From assembly GCA_965662685.1 (NCBI GenBank), contig CBFIIQ010000005.1, positions 1 to 64,000 on the forward strand: a stretch of 64,000 bases of DNA. The letters run 5' to 3'. Position 1 is the stretch's first letter; every line of letters starts with the position of its first letter. Source of the DNA: Eutrophocola sp965662685. Lineage in GTDB: Bacteria > Pseudomonadota > Gammaproteobacteria > Pseudomonadales > Pseudohongiellaceae. The translations under genes and the position numbers were made by a program. This document shows positions 44,796-55,240 of this stretch, in pieces. The notes below the pieces were generated by a model. The model did no database searches, had not been told where the DNA came from, and saw nothing but the letters and a program-made list of their open reading frames with translations.

Positions 44796-47007
44796 CTTCC
44801 ACCTGAATAGAATTGTTGTTAATCCTTATACAATGATTTGCCTTTTCCCAAGTAATCGACAACACCGTGTCTTCATTACTGAACCATTCATGTACTTGTG
44901 GAGGAGAGGCTTGTTTGTCACTGACCGGAATGCATAAAGTCACTACGCGCGCCGGTAATTGCTGCTGGATCGAATAGGTGACTGCGGGAGCTGGCTGCTG
45001 CTGACCGTAGTTGGGTGATAGCCAGCCCCGCATCGGCGCAGTAGTTCCCTTGCTTATATCGGTATGGACATGACTGGCTGAAATACTTCGTAGCAACAAG
45101 GCGCTTTGATGGTGACCATAAACTCTGATCCACCGGTTCTTTTCCTCCACCAGATTCAGTGGGGCCAGTTGGTAACGCACATCAATACGGTGCTCATCAT
45201 AGCCTGACAGGTCATCTATAATCAGCCAGTAAGATCTATCAATAAACAGTAACCGGCGGCGATGGGAAATCGCTTCATCTGGGGTTGAATAAGCATCGTG
45301 AAACGCCTCTACCAGTTGGTAGGATTCAGTTACTTCATATCCATTCAGTTGCGCCCGCGGCCGGCTGCCATGCCAGGAAAAAGGACCTTCCGGTTGAGCC
45401 TGACCCATACCGTCTACCATCACAGTACTGTGAGCAGCACTGCTGCGAAAATAGTTTCGCCACTTTTTGTCAGCGGTATAGTTGCCTGTTCCCGCATCAA
45501 CAATAAAGGGTTGGCCAAAAACATTGCACTGAACACTCAGCAGATCTGCGTGCCCATGACCACCACTGACATCACATCCCAGTGGGCCAATATCGAAAAT
45601 AATTTGGTGTGCATTGCCGTGCCAATGATTACGTAATATGGCATAACCACCGGACTTGTATATTCGCGGCTGTAAATCAACAGGGGCGGATAACTCGAGA
45701 GCATCCCAGATCCTGCGTGCAGAGGAACCAAAAAACCATGCCGGCTCAAGTGTTAATGCGCCAGCTGACCAGGCAAGGTCGCCGCGTTGAAACAGTACCG
45801 CACCCATCGCGAACAAGGCCCTGAAATCTGCCGGTTCGCGACGTAGCAAGGGCAATAACCAGCCGCCATCAGCATCTCCAATCTGCGGAATATCACCATT
45901 TGGCTGCCGAACAGCCAGCAGAAAATTGAACATTTTTTCCAACCTGCTGAGGAGCTCTGCAGATACCTTGACATCATTTTTTCCAGCCAGGATGACAAAG
46001 TGCAAATAAATTTCGATGGTGTAGTATTGATAGCGGGTTGACTGTTCAAAGTAGACGCCATCCTCATACACCTGGCACTGAATTTGACCATTAAGAATTT
46101 GTTCACCCAGTAACTGCCAGCGCCTGGAGTCACGAAATTCCGGAATAACCGTACCGGCATAAAAAAGACCCAGTGCTTCCCCCGTTAAATGAGTATTGGG
46201 AGAAAAATAATAAGACAGGTACTTTTCCACATAGCAGGCATGGCTGCGAATCCATGACAGCATTTCCACATACAGCTGCCCCGTCATAACCCTGGCACTG
46301 CGAAACATGTAAAGAGCCCAACACCATGAAATCAACCGGTACGCCACTTCAAGTGAACTGCTCCAGTTAATACCAAAGCCCACCGGATTGGCCTGCATCC
46401 AGTCTCGCAGTAAATTTTCAAACACCAGCGCATAATGTTCATCTCCGGTTATCAGATAGGCTTGCCCAAGATCAAGCATCCACTGATGCCGATTTATCTC
46501 CCAGATTACTTTACTGTCACCAACATGATCACTGTCCAGCGGATCAATCCTGCTCCAGTGTTCAAGCGGAACTTCATGACCGGATACCGGATCCAGGTGC
46601 CAGTTAACCGGTGATCCGAAAAACAACCTGCCATAACCCAGTATGTCAAACCGGCCCTCGCATACGGCATCTGCACTTTCGATTATTTCTTCACACTTAC
46701 CCGGATATTGGTTGCGGATAAAAAACGGTACGTTTAGTTCCGTCGTGCCCTCAAAAAATCGGGAGGATGCATGTGTTTGAAATTGTTGCAGTAATGCCTG
46801 CGCAGCCGCTTCTTCCTCGCCTTGCTGGAATAGTTCAACGACAGGCTTCAAGTCCGGACTTCTGTCAAGATGATTGAACACAGACGCTGCCTTTCCTGTA
46901 GCCTCATGTTTCTTAAGAACAAAACGTTCCATGGTTTTATGGGTCTGCTGCCAGCTGCGGCGAGCAATTTCTTCAGGCCCCATTTTTAATAGACGCTGCA
47001 ATCTCAT
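44788..47007 (-). CDS. Heparinase II/III-family protein
   Basis: 739 aa: an N-terminal alpha-toroid domain (about 90-380) and a C-terminal heparinase II/III beta-sandwich containing GGHGHADLLSVQCNVFGQPF and VDAGTGNY. Proteins of this family cut uronic-acid polymers by beta-elimination, and homologues are common in exopolysaccharide loci. No clear signal peptide is visible, so the cell location is open. Matches the uronate-containing polymer predicted from the dehydrogenase. Confidence 0.85.
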   Translation of the reverse strand: MRLQRLLKMGPEEIARRSWQQTHKTMERFVLKKHEATGKAASVFNHLDRSPDLKPVVELFQQGEEEAAAQALLQQFQTHASSRFFEGTTELNVPFFIRNQYPGKCEEIIESADAVCEGRFDILGYGRLFFGSPVNWHLDPVSGHEVPLEHWSRIDPLDSDHVGDSKVIWEINRHQWMLDLGQAYLITGDEHYALVFENLLRDWMQANPVGFGINWSSSLEVAYRLISWCWALYMFRSARVMTGQLYVEMLSWIRSHACYVEKYLSYYFSPNTHLTGEALGLFYAGTVIPEFRDSRRWQLLGEQILNGQIQCQVYEDGVYFEQSTRYQYYTIEIYLHFVILAGKNDVKVSAELLSRLEKMFNFLLAVRQPNGDIPQIGDADGGWLLPLLRREPADFRALFAMGAVLFQRGDLAWSAGALTLEPAWFFGSSARRIWDALELSAPVDLQPRIYKSGGYAILRNHWHGNAHQIIFDIGPLGCDVSGGHGHADLLSVQCNVFGQPFIVDAGTGNYTADKKWRNYFRSSAAHSTVMVDGMGQAQPEGPFSWHGSRPRAQLNGYEVTESYQLVEAFHDAYSTPDEAISHRRRLLFIDRSYWLIIDDLSGYDEHRIDVRYQLAPLNLVEEKNRWIRVYGHHQSALLLRSISASHVHTDISKGTTAPMRGWLSPNYGQQQPAPAVTYSIQQQLPARVVTLCIPVSDKQASPPQVHEWFSNEDTVLSITWEKANHCIRINNNSIQVEGV

Positions 47008-47020
47008 AGCCGATATATTT

Positions 47021-48121
47021 CTAATCCTGATAGTATAATCTTGACCATTCCCTGGACACTTCAGGCCAGGTATATTTTTTTACTTCATCACAGGCGCGGC
47101 GGGCCATAAGCCTTGCCTGTCCTGGTTCCTCAAGGAGCCTGTCGACAGCAGCGGCGATCGCTTGCGGATCATCATAAGGAACGATATAACCAGTCTTTTT
47201 GTCTTTGACCATTGCCGGTATATCACCGGCAGGAGTGGAGATCACATTAAGTCCTGCGGCGAAAGCCTCCAGGATAGAAACAGGCTGGTTATCCAGCACT
47301 GACGAGTTGATAAAGATATCGGCCTGATCATAGAGCGCAGGCATATCCTCCTGCTCTATGCGTCCAACGAAACTTACGCCGTCAAGCTCATGCTTTTTAA
47401 CCCAACTTCTGAGCTGGTTTTCTTCACTGCCATATCCTGCAATGGTAAGCGTTGCCTCTGGCCAACGCTTGCGGATCAAGGCAAAAGCTTTTAGCGTATT
47501 ATCGACACAGTAATAAGACTCAAGATTTCTGGCAGATAACAGCCGTGGGGACAGGTTTTTTCTCTCGCGGAATCGAAAACTGGCAAGATCAACAAAATTT
47601 CGAATTACTCTGGTTTTGTATTCGTAGTGGGCAAATACATCACTAAGATAGGGAGAAGGCACAACAATCTCGTCAGCCTGTCTTAACCACGGATGCACAC
47701 GCAGCCCCCAATTGGCCAGATGATCAGATGCTTCACCACTGTGATAATTAAGAATTGCAAGCTTGCCAAATAGTCTTGCTGCCAATATTGCCGGCAAGGG
47801 GGACAACAGGAACGACCAGTAAGACGCCGAAAAAGCATGCACAACATCGACATTACGAATTTTGTACAGACTCGGAATATAGATCAACTGGTTAATGACG
47901 GTGCGAACCACAGGTACCCGCCTCAACCAGCTTATCCCTGCCGGGAAACGAGGATTGACAGGAATAAAACTAACATCAAAGCCTTCCTGCCGTAATGCGT
48001 TTGCCAGACTGCTGGCTTGTACACCCTGCCCTCCCAATATATCCAGACTGGGCGCTACCAGAGCAACCCTGGGCGATATTTGCTGTTTTTGAGTCAGGGA
48101 AATTGTTGTTGAAGAATTCAT
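47021..48121 (-). CDS. Family 4 glycosyltransferase
   Basis: 366 aa GT-B enzyme: VALVAPSLDILGGQGVQASSLA at the N-terminus, LLSARNLESYYCVDNTLKAF and the EX7E-type motif DNQPVSILEAFAAG. Adds a sugar to the lipid-linked repeat (inference). 13 bp upstream of the heparinase-family gene. Confidence 0.9.
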   Translation of the reverse strand: MNSSTTISLTQKQQISPRVALVAPSLDILGGQGVQASSLANALRQEGFDVSFIPVNPRFPAGISWLRRVPVVRTVINQLIYIPSLYKIRNVDVVHAFSASYWSFLLSPLPAILAARLFGKLAILNYHSGEASDHLANWGLRVHPWLRQADEIVVPSPYLSDVFAHYEYKTRVIRNFVDLASFRFRERKNLSPRLLSARNLESYYCVDNTLKAFALIRKRWPEATLTIAGYGSEENQLRSWVKKHELDGVSFVGRIEQEDMPALYDQADIFINSSVLDNQPVSILEAFAAGLNVISTPAGDIPAMVKDKKTGYIVPYDDPQAIAAAVDRLLEEPGQARLMARRACDEVKKYTWPEVSREWSRLYYQD

Positions 48122-48388
48122 CTATGTTTTGCAACCGGCTAACCGCTACTATTGTGATCAGGGATCGGATTGAAATTCGCCGCTTTTATCAGGGAAAAAC
48201 TTCGTCCCTATAATAGCTTTCAAGCCATTATTTTTTTGAAAAATGCCGGAATAATTTTCTCCAGCACCGCTGTTATAAATAATTGTGGTAACCAATTGAT
48301 TCAAACAATAGTGTGTACACATTTGTAATACCATTAGGGTTTTTACTGAAGGCAAAGCGGGGAATCCCCTAACCGGTTAATAGGGAGT
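48122..48388. other. Intergenic spacer between giant gene and GT4
   Basis: About 270 bp. It should contain the terminator of the giant gene and the promoter of the downstream glycosyltransferase operon. TAACCGGTTA (a perfect 10-bp palindrome) and a small GGGG-CCCC hairpin lie at 48359-48379. Confidence 0.5.
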
Positions 48389-51300
48389 TCAATTTTCACA
48401 AACCGCCTCCGGTGGGCACGGGTAGATATCGAATGCATCCAGCCATACCCACCTTTTCTTACCCGATTCATTAACAGCAGGCTCGATAACCTCTATTTTC
48501 AGCGTGTGTGTTTTTTCTTCCAGATTTCTGATAGTGAACAATCGTTCCTGAACACGGTGTTTGGCAGAATACCCGTCAACAATAAATTCCTGTTCATCAT
48601 CAAGGGTCACTTTTGCCGTACCAGCCCAGCGCCCGGCGTAACCGAGCCAACTGACTGCTGAGCCATAAAAACTGAAAATTGCTGAATCACCCGGAGTACT
48701 CGACACTTTTACCGAGCCAGCACTAAAAATCGGGTGATAAAACGTATCCCACCTGCCCTGGAACTGGACCGTATCATCTTCATTCTGATATCGGTAAAGA
48801 CGTATATTAAAGTCCTTGTCCAGAACCCAGCCATGTTCATTGTCATTAGCCACCCCCGAATTTTCACAATCGCTGATGCACATGTAGTACACATCAGTGT
48901 AATTCTCCGGATACCCCAGCTTTTGCTGCAGGTTGAAATTACTGTCAAAAACCAGACGGCTACCATCGCGGCTCACAGCGGCCTTGGGCTGATAATAATA
49001 GTCTCCCAGCGCTCTACTCCAATGCAGACCCAGCTCGGTAACGCTCGAGCCATCAAGACTTACCTGCAAAATTGAATTGCGATATTTTAGCGGTGCAGGA
49101 AAGGGATTCCGGGTACTGTTTTTTGTCAGATAGGTGCTGACAACAAACCCGCCGTTATTTATTTCCGGGGCGGAAATATGCAAGGCCATACTCCAGTCAA
49201 ACTCAATCAGGCAGGTACGCTGATTGTCGGCCAGGGCAATCTTCATAACCCCGTTTCTGCAGTCTGAATCCGGATTGGGCTCACCGGCATTGGCCCATAA
49301 AAGTATCTCTTCGCCATTGTTATCCCGGGCGACATCCATATGTCCCCCGGCCATCGTTACCTGATGTACAAAGCCCATGTCCTGATCATACAGTTCAATG
49401 CCGTTGTAACGCTCTGCTCCATTATCATCCCAGGTGATCAGCACATTGTTATCCGGTGTCAGGTACAAGCTGTTGGCAGACCCGGCGTTTGGCAATTCCA
49501 GCACCGCCCCCTTGTTGCCCGTGCTCAGGGTATAGACAAAGATGTCCATATTGTCGCCAAACAACACCAGGTGATCACCGTCAAAAGAAATATCCGCTTC
49601 GCCACGGGAGGTAATCTTGCTGTACTCCGGGAATTCCTGGACCAGGCTGGCGACCCTGGTCTGAACGTTATAGCGCCTGATCTGGTTGCCATTAAGATAA
49701 TAAAATACGGCTGGATCATTTCTCGACCAGCGCGGTTCGCTGGAAGCAGTAATATCAAACGGTAAATCAGTGAGGTAATTGCCAGCACCATCGTAGAGCG
49801 CAAAGTAACTGAAATGCTGTAGCAGCAAGCGCGAATTGTCACTGTTAAAGGGAGACATGCTGGAATATTCATGGGTAATAAATGGCAGAATTCCACCATT
49901 GGCCGAGTCACTGGTATTTCTGGAATCAGTCAGTCTTTTAATGACACTCCCAGTAAATAAATCAACATATAAACGTTTAACCGAGGGAGGCAGAAAGGCT
50001 GAATAATCAAACGTTGGTAATGTAATGTATTCCAGCTCATTGGTCACAGAACTATCCACCAGCACATTTCCTGCTCCCACATCGGGCGCGCCGGGATCAA
50101 CACCACTGTTACTATTCAGCGGTTGACGGTTAATATCCGGAGGGGTCTGGTTAGCAACAGGGCTATTGTCATTACTACCCGTTGGCTGCGCTGCGTCATT
50201 CGGGACGGGAGGCACTGGCTCAGCAGTACCATTGCCAACTTCGCCACCAGCCACAACATCCACTGCAGTTTCCAGCACCGGGCTCAGGCAGGGAGCCTGC
50301 AGGCAGACAAAATACACATCGGTATAGTCCGCCGCAAAACCCTGTTTGCTCTGCAGCCCAAAATTACTGGCATAGACCAGCCGGTCGTCAGTATGGCTCA
50401 CCGATACCCGGGCACTGTCATAGTAACCATCTGAGGGCTGGCTGTAGTGATGCAGCAGACGTTCAATCCCGGTGCCATCAAGGCTGACCCGCAATATCTC
50501 GTTCTGATACAGGCGCCAGTTGGCATCCGGTGATGGTCCGCGGGTGCTGACATAAAAAGTGCCTGCGCTTTCCGGCGCCGAGACATGCAAGCCCAATCCC
50601 CAACCCAGCGAAATCAGGCAGGTGCGCTGATTGTCTGCCAGGCTGATCTTTACTACCCCATTGATACAGCCTGGATCGGGAACGGCTTCCCTGGCATTGG
50701 ACCATAACAGAATCTCACTGTTATCCGTGTCGCGGGCGACATCCATATGCCCCCCTATTGTCGTTACCTGGCGAACAAAATTCATGTCCTGATCAAACAG
50801 CTCAATACCATTAAAGCGATCAGTTCCGAACGCATCCCATGTCACCAGCACATTGTTGTCAGGTGTCATGTACACGCTGTTGGCATCCCCTGCATTCGGC
50901 ATTTGCAGCACCGTACTTTGACTGTCTGTGCTCAGGGTGTAGACGAAGATATCCACATTGTCACCAAGCAGCACCAGGTGATCGCCGTCGAAAGAGATGT
51001 CTGCCTCTCCCTTTGCCGAGATCACGCTGTAGTCCGTGAACTCATGCACCAGCGTACTGCTGGCAGACAACACGTTGTAGCGCTTTAGCTGGTTGCCTTT
51101 CATGAAATAGAACACGGCTGGATCCGTGCGCGACCAGCGCGGCGCACTGGAGGCGTTAATCTCAAAGGGCAAATCCGCCAGATAATTACCCAGTCCATCG
51201 TAGAGCGCAAAGTAACTGAAGTGCTGCAGCAGCAGGCGCGAGTTATCAGCATTGAAAGCCGAAATGACCGCGGCTTCCTGGGTGATTAAATTGAGCATCC

Positions 51301-53947
51301 CGCTATTGTTGGAACTGTCGGGAGTATTGCGGGCATCGCTGATGCGCTTGATGGTGGTGCCGAAGGTCTGGTCCACATAGCTCTCGCCAAGAGCAGGAGG
51401 CTCAAACGTGTCAGGGTTGGCAGGAATCAGTACCGGCAATCCGTCAGACACCTCAGGCTGGATCAACTCATGGACCGGGCTTTCACACAGAACCAGCAAG
51501 CAGATAAAGTACACATCGGTATATTCTGCGGGATATCCCTGTTTGGTTTGCAGGCCGAAGTTGCTGGCATAGACCAATCGGCTGCCGTCGCGGCTCGCCG
51601 ATACCTTGGGTTGATCATAATAGCCATCTGAGGGCTGGCTGTAGTGATGTAGCAGACGTTCAATTTCCGCACCATCCAGGCTTACCCGCAATATCTCATT
51701 CTGATAAAGGCGCCAGTCTACATCTGGTGAAGCTCCATGAATGCTGACAAAAAAGGCATCACCGCTTTCGGGTGCCGAGATATGCACGCCCTGCCCCCAA
51801 TCCAGGGACAACATGCAGGTACGTTGATTGTCCGCGAGCTGTATTTTCTCTATACCGTTTTCACAGCCTGGATGCGGAATGGTTTCACCGGCATTGGTCC
51901 ACAACAGTATCTCCTCACCGTTGGTGTCACGGGCTACATCCATATGTCCGCCCGCCTGTGTTACCTGATACAGAAAATTTAATTCCTGATCATACAGTTC
52001 AATCCCGTTGTAGCGCTCAGTCCCACTTTCATCCCAGGTGACCAGTACATTGTTATCCGGTGTCAGGTACAGGCTATTGGCATCCCCGGCATTCGGCATT
52101 TCCAGCACGGTGCCTTTGCTGTCCGTGCTCAGGGTATAGACAAAGATATCGATATTGTCCCCGAACAACACCAGGTGATCACCGTCAAAAGAAATGTCCG
52201 CTTCCCCACGGGAGGTAATGTTGGTGTATTCCGTGAATTCATGTACCAGGGTGCCGACTCCGGTCAAAACATTATAGCTCCGGATCTGATTGCCATTGAG
52301 ATAATAAAACACGGCCGGGTCATTTTTGGACCAGCGCGGTTCGCTCGAGGCAGTAATATCAAAAGGTAAGTCAGAGAGGTAATTGCCAAGCCCGTCGTAG
52401 AGTGCAAAGTAACTGAAGTGCTGTAGCAGCAAGCGGGAATTGTCACTGTTAAAAGGGGACATGCTGGAATATTCATGAGAAATAAAACCCAGCACCCCAA
52501 TATTGTTGGAACTGTCGAGGGTGTTGCGGGCATCGGTGACTCGCTTGATGGTGGTGTCGAAGGTCTGATCCACATAAGTTTCGCCCACAGCAGGGGGCTC
52601 AAATGTTTCAAGGTCAGCAGGAATCAGTACCGGGGGGCCATCAGGTACATCAGGCGGAGTTGGATCCTGAATCGGGCTTTCACAGAGAACCAGCAAGCAG
52701 ACAAAATATACGTCGGTATATTCTGTTGGATAACCCTGTTTGGTTTGCAGCCCGAAGTTGCTGGCATAGACTAATCGGCTGGCATCACTGCTCACCGAAA
52801 CCCGGGGCTGCGCATAGTAACCGTCAGACGGCTGGCTGTAGTGGTGCAGCAGGCGTTCAATTTCTACACCATCCAGGCTTACCCGTAATATTTCGTTCTG
52901 ATACAGCCGCCAGTTGGTATCCGGTGACGGGGCGTGGGTGCTGACATAAAAAGAGTCCCCGCTTTCCGGTGCCGAGATATGCAGGCCCTGCCCCCATCCC
53001 AGCGATAACAGACAGGTTCGCTGATTGTCTGCCAGGCTGATCTTCACTACCCCATTGATACAACCCGGATCGGGAACGGCTTCCCTGGCATTCGACCAAA
53101 TCAGAATTTCGCTGCCATCTATGTCACGGGCCACATCCATATGACCACCCACTGTTGCCACCTGATTCACAAAGCCCATATCCTGATCAAACAGCTCAAT
53201 ACCGTTATAGCGCTCACTACCGAACGCATCCCAGGTTACCAGCACATTGTTGTCCGGCGTCAGATACAGGGTGCTGGCATCCCCTGCATTCGGCATTTCC
53301 AGTACTACCCCTTTGCTGTCCGTGCTCAGGGTGTAAACAAAGATATCGACACTGTCCCCGACCAGCACCAGGTGATCGCCATCGAAAGAAGTGTCTGCTT
53401 CCCCCATGCCCGAGATACTGGTGTATTCCGTGAACTCATGCACCAGCGTACTGCTTGCGGAAAGCACGTTGTAGCGCTTTAGCTGGTTGCCTTTTAAGAA
53501 GTAGAACACGGCCGGATCAGTACGGGACCAGCGCGGCGCACTGGAGGCATTAATTTCAAAGGGTATATTGGTGAGGAAATTGCCCAGACCGTCGTAGAGG
53601 GCAAAGTAACTGAAGTGCTGCAGCAGCAGGCGCGAGTTGTCGGCATTGAAAGCCGAAATGACCGGGGCTTCCTGGGTGATTAAATTGAGCACCCCACTAT
53701 TGTTGGAACTGTCGGGGGTATTGCGGGCATCGCTGATGCGCTTGATAGTAGTACCAAAAATTGGATCCACATAACTCTCACCGACGGCCGGGGGTATGAA
53801 GGTGTCAAGATTGGCGGGGTTATGGATTTCAAGGTCGGGTTCAGCAGCAGCACTGGATTTTGAAAACAACAGCATTAACGAAAATAAAACAACTAATACA
53901 ATGAACAATACTGATACTTTATGTGATGTTTTATATGGACTGTGCAT
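48389..53947 (-). CDS. Giant secreted protein with four propeller-like repeats and a C-terminal beta-sandwich
   Basis: 1852 aa, signal peptide-like N-terminus (VLFIVLVVLFSLMLLFSKSSAAA). Four about 380-residue repeats: 46-424, 443-823, 842-1222 and 1309-1690. Each carries TIKR-TDARNT, NSDNSRLLLQHFSYFALYDG, GGHMDVARD, NEILRVSLDG, SQPSDGYY (repeats 1-3) and a paired-Cys end. Repeats 1 and 3 are closest to each other, as are 2 and 4. An 85-residue low-complexity linker precedes repeat 4. Residues about 1700-1852 form a CBM-like beta-sandwich (FYGSAVSWLGYAGRWAG). Likely extracellular; the repeat resembles the N-terminal domain of the 29735 protein. No known family was assigned. Confidence 0.8.
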   Translation of the reverse strand: MHSPYKTSHKVSVLFIVLVVLFSLMLLFSKSSAAAEPDLEIHNPANLDTFIPPAVGESYVDPIFGTTIKRISDARNTPDSSNNSGVLNLITQEAPVISAFNADNSRLLLQHFSYFALYDGLGNFLTNIPFEINASSAPRWSRTDPAVFYFLKGNQLKRYNVLSASSTLVHEFTEYTSISGMGEADTSFDGDHLVLVGDSVDIFVYTLSTDSKGVVLEMPNAGDASTLYLTPDNNVLVTWDAFGSERYNGIELFDQDMGFVNQVATVGGHMDVARDIDGSEILIWSNAREAVPDPGCINGVVKISLADNQRTCLLSLGWGQGLHISAPESGDSFYVSTHAPSPDTNWRLYQNEILRVSLDGVEIERLLHHYSQPSDGYYAQPRVSVSSDASRLVYASNFGLQTKQGYPTEYTDVYFVCLLVLCESPIQDPTPPDVPDGPPVLIPADLETFEPPAVGETYVDQTFDTTIKRVTDARNTLDSSNNIGVLGFISHEYSSMSPFNSDNSRLLLQHFSYFALYDGLGNYLSDLPFDITASSEPRWSKNDPAVFYYLNGNQIRSYNVLTGVGTLVHEFTEYTNITSRGEADISFDGDHLVLFGDNIDIFVYTLSTDSKGTVLEMPNAGDANSLYLTPDNNVLVTWDESGTERYNGIELYDQELNFLYQVTQAGGHMDVARDTNGEEILLWTNAGETIPHPGCENGIEKIQLADNQRTCMLSLDWGQGVHISAPESGDAFFVSIHGASPDVDWRLYQNEILRVSLDGAEIERLLHHYSQPSDGYYDQPKVSASRDGSRLVYASNFGLQTKQGYPAEYTDVYFICLLVLCESPVHELIQPEVSDGLPVLIPANPDTFEPPALGESYVDQTFGTTIKRISDARNTPDSSNNSGMLNLITQEAAVISAFNADNSRLLLQHFSYFALYDGLGNYLADLPFEINASSAPRWSRTDPAVFYFMKGNQLKRYNVLSASSTLVHEFTDYSVISAKGEADISFDGDHLVLLGDNVDIFVYTLSTDSQSTVLQMPNAGDANSVYMTPDNNVLVTWDAFGTDRFNGIELFDQDMNFVRQVTTIGGHMDVARDTDNSEILLWSNAREAVPDPGCINGVVKISLADNQRTCLISLGWGLGLHVSAPESAGTFYVSTRGPSPDANWRLYQNEILRVSLDGTGIERLLHHYSQPSDGYYDSARVSVSHTDDRLVYASNFGLQSKQGFAADYTDVYFVCLQAPCLSPVLETAVDVVAGGEVGNGTAEPVPPVPNDAAQPTGSNDNSPVANQTPPDINRQPLNSNSGVDPGAPDVGAGNVLVDSSVTNELEYITLPTFDYSAFLPPSVKRLYVDLFTGSVIKRLTDSRNTSDSANGGILPFITHEYSSMSPFNSDNSRLLLQHFSYFALYDGAGNYLTDLPFDITASSEPRWSRNDPAVFYYLNGNQIRRYNVQTRVASLVQEFPEYSKITSRGEADISFDGDHLVLFGDNMDIFVYTLSTGNKGAVLELPNAGSANSLYLTPDNNVLITWDDNGAERYNGIELYDQDMGFVHQVTMAGGHMDVARDNNGEEILLWANAGEPNPDSDCRNGVMKIALADNQRTCLIEFDWSMALHISAPEINNGGFVVSTYLTKNSTRNPFPAPLKYRNSILQVSLDGSSVTELGLHWSRALGDYYYQPKAAVSRDGSRLVFDSNFNLQQKLGYPENYTDVYYMCISDCENSGVANDNEHGWVLDKDFNIRLYRYQNEDDTVQFQGRWDTFYHPIFSAGSVKVSSTPGDSAIFSFYGSAVSWLGYAGRWAGTAKVTLDDEQEFIVDGYSAKHRVQERLFTIRNLEEKTHTLKIEVIEPAVNESGKKRWVWLDAFDIYPCPPEAVCEN

Positions 53948-54130
53948 TACAAATTCCGGTTACCATTAATGGGTTTTTAAGGACAAATACAATCCATGCC
54001 ATATGGACGAATGGCAGGATAAAATCCCCGATTTTTTTAAACTTTATAAACACTTGCAGTGTTTTAAATTATAAGAATTGATTACAGCTTTGATATGGAG
54101 TAAAGACAGGCTTTTACAAAAGGAATCACT

Positions 54131-55240
54131 TTAGCCAGGTGACGGGGCAGTATTTTTTTCGGAACAATAGGTAAGAGGTTGCTGCTGAGCAGTTTGGCCT
54201 ATGCCAGGCAGTAGATAATTTTCTGCCAGAGTATTCAGGGCGCTCAAAGTTGCCTGATCAAGAAGCAATCCTTTTTCACTATTCTCTTTGTAATGACGCC
54301 AGCGAATTTCTCCTGGTATCAATACGCCGTCATTTTCTACAGCGCTGTTTTTGATTGTAGAAAATAATGATTCTGCACGCTGAACGAATAGCTCTACGGG
54401 GATGAAGCGTCCGATATCAATGGCCAGAAAGAAATGACCGTTTTGCCCCGGGTGGGTAGTATCGGTAAACATGGAATTTACCTGCGTTGAAAAATTCGCT
54501 CCTGTGAGCACACTGGATAATATTTCTACCATAAGTGAAATACCGAAGCCCTTGGCGCCGCCAAAAGGCAGTAATACCCCATTATTAACATCATTTGGAT
54601 CACGGATTGAATTTCCTTCATGATCAATTGCAATTCCGTCAGGCAATGCCTTTCCGGCTTCTGCATATTTCATGACCTGTGAACCAGCCATAACCGTTGT
54701 TGCCATATCAAACATCATGCCCTGCCCTTTACTGCCTGGAATCGCAAAAGCAAAAGGATTCGTGCCCAACACCGCCTTGACGCCGCCGTAGGGTGCCACT
54801 TTTGCCAGGGAATTACTGACGGCAATACCAACCATATTCTGTCTGGCTGCCAGGCCCGCATAATAGGCACCGGTACCGAAATGGTTACTGTTGCGAACAC
54901 CTACGGCACCTATACCATAAGACCTGGCTTTTTCTATGGCGCATGACATTGCTGAATGACCCACGTAATGCCCTATACCCTGGTCACCATCCATTACACC
55001 TGTTGCCTGGTTTTCCGTTAGCAGAAAAGGGCTGCAGGGACATTTCATCAGGCCCTTTTCAATACGCTTGATATAAGCAGGCAAACGCCATATACCATGG
55101 GTAGAACGACCCACCAGGTCGCTCCACAAAAGCGCATTGATAAATATCTTTCCCTGCTCATTACAGGCATTCACTTTCTCCAGAACCTGCAGGGAAAAAC
55201 GTTTTAGCTCTGAATAGGTAACCCTTTCCTGACTAGCCAT
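54131..55240 (-). CDS. Ldh2-family malate/lactate-type dehydrogenase
   Basis: 369 aa of the YlbC/ureidoglycolate dehydrogenase family (NAD(P)-dependent 2-hydroxyacid oxidoreductases). The STHGIWRLPAY catalytic-His motif and NSNHFGTGAYYAGLA are conserved. AAGG lies 8 nt upstream of ATG 55240, and the gene overlaps the upstream ATP-grasp gene by 37 bp, so the two are in one operon. Substrate unknown. Confidence 0.88.
   Translation of the reverse strand: MASQERVTYSELKRFSLQVLEKVNACNEQGKIFINALLWSDLVGRSTHGIWRLPAYIKRIEKGLMKCPCSPFLLTENQATGVMDGDQGIGHYVGHSAMSCAIEKARSYGIGAVGVRNSNHFGTGAYYAGLAARQNMVGIAVSNSLAKVAPYGGVKAVLGTNPFAFAIPGSKGQGMMFDMATTVMAGSQVMKYAEAGKALPDGIAIDHEGNSIRDPNDVNNGVLLPFGGAKGFGISLMVEILSSVLTGANFSTQVNSMFTDTTHPGQNGHFFLAIDIGRFIPVELFVQRAESLFSTIKNSAVENDGVLIPGEIRWRHYKENSEKGLLLDQATLSALNTLAENYLLPGIGQTAQQQPLTYCSEKNTAPSPG

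Noticed and set aside
54048..54064. Terminator downstream of the Ldh2 gene
   Set aside because: Only a 7-bp AT-rich stem (AAACACT/AGTGTTT) without a proper T run on the minus strand.
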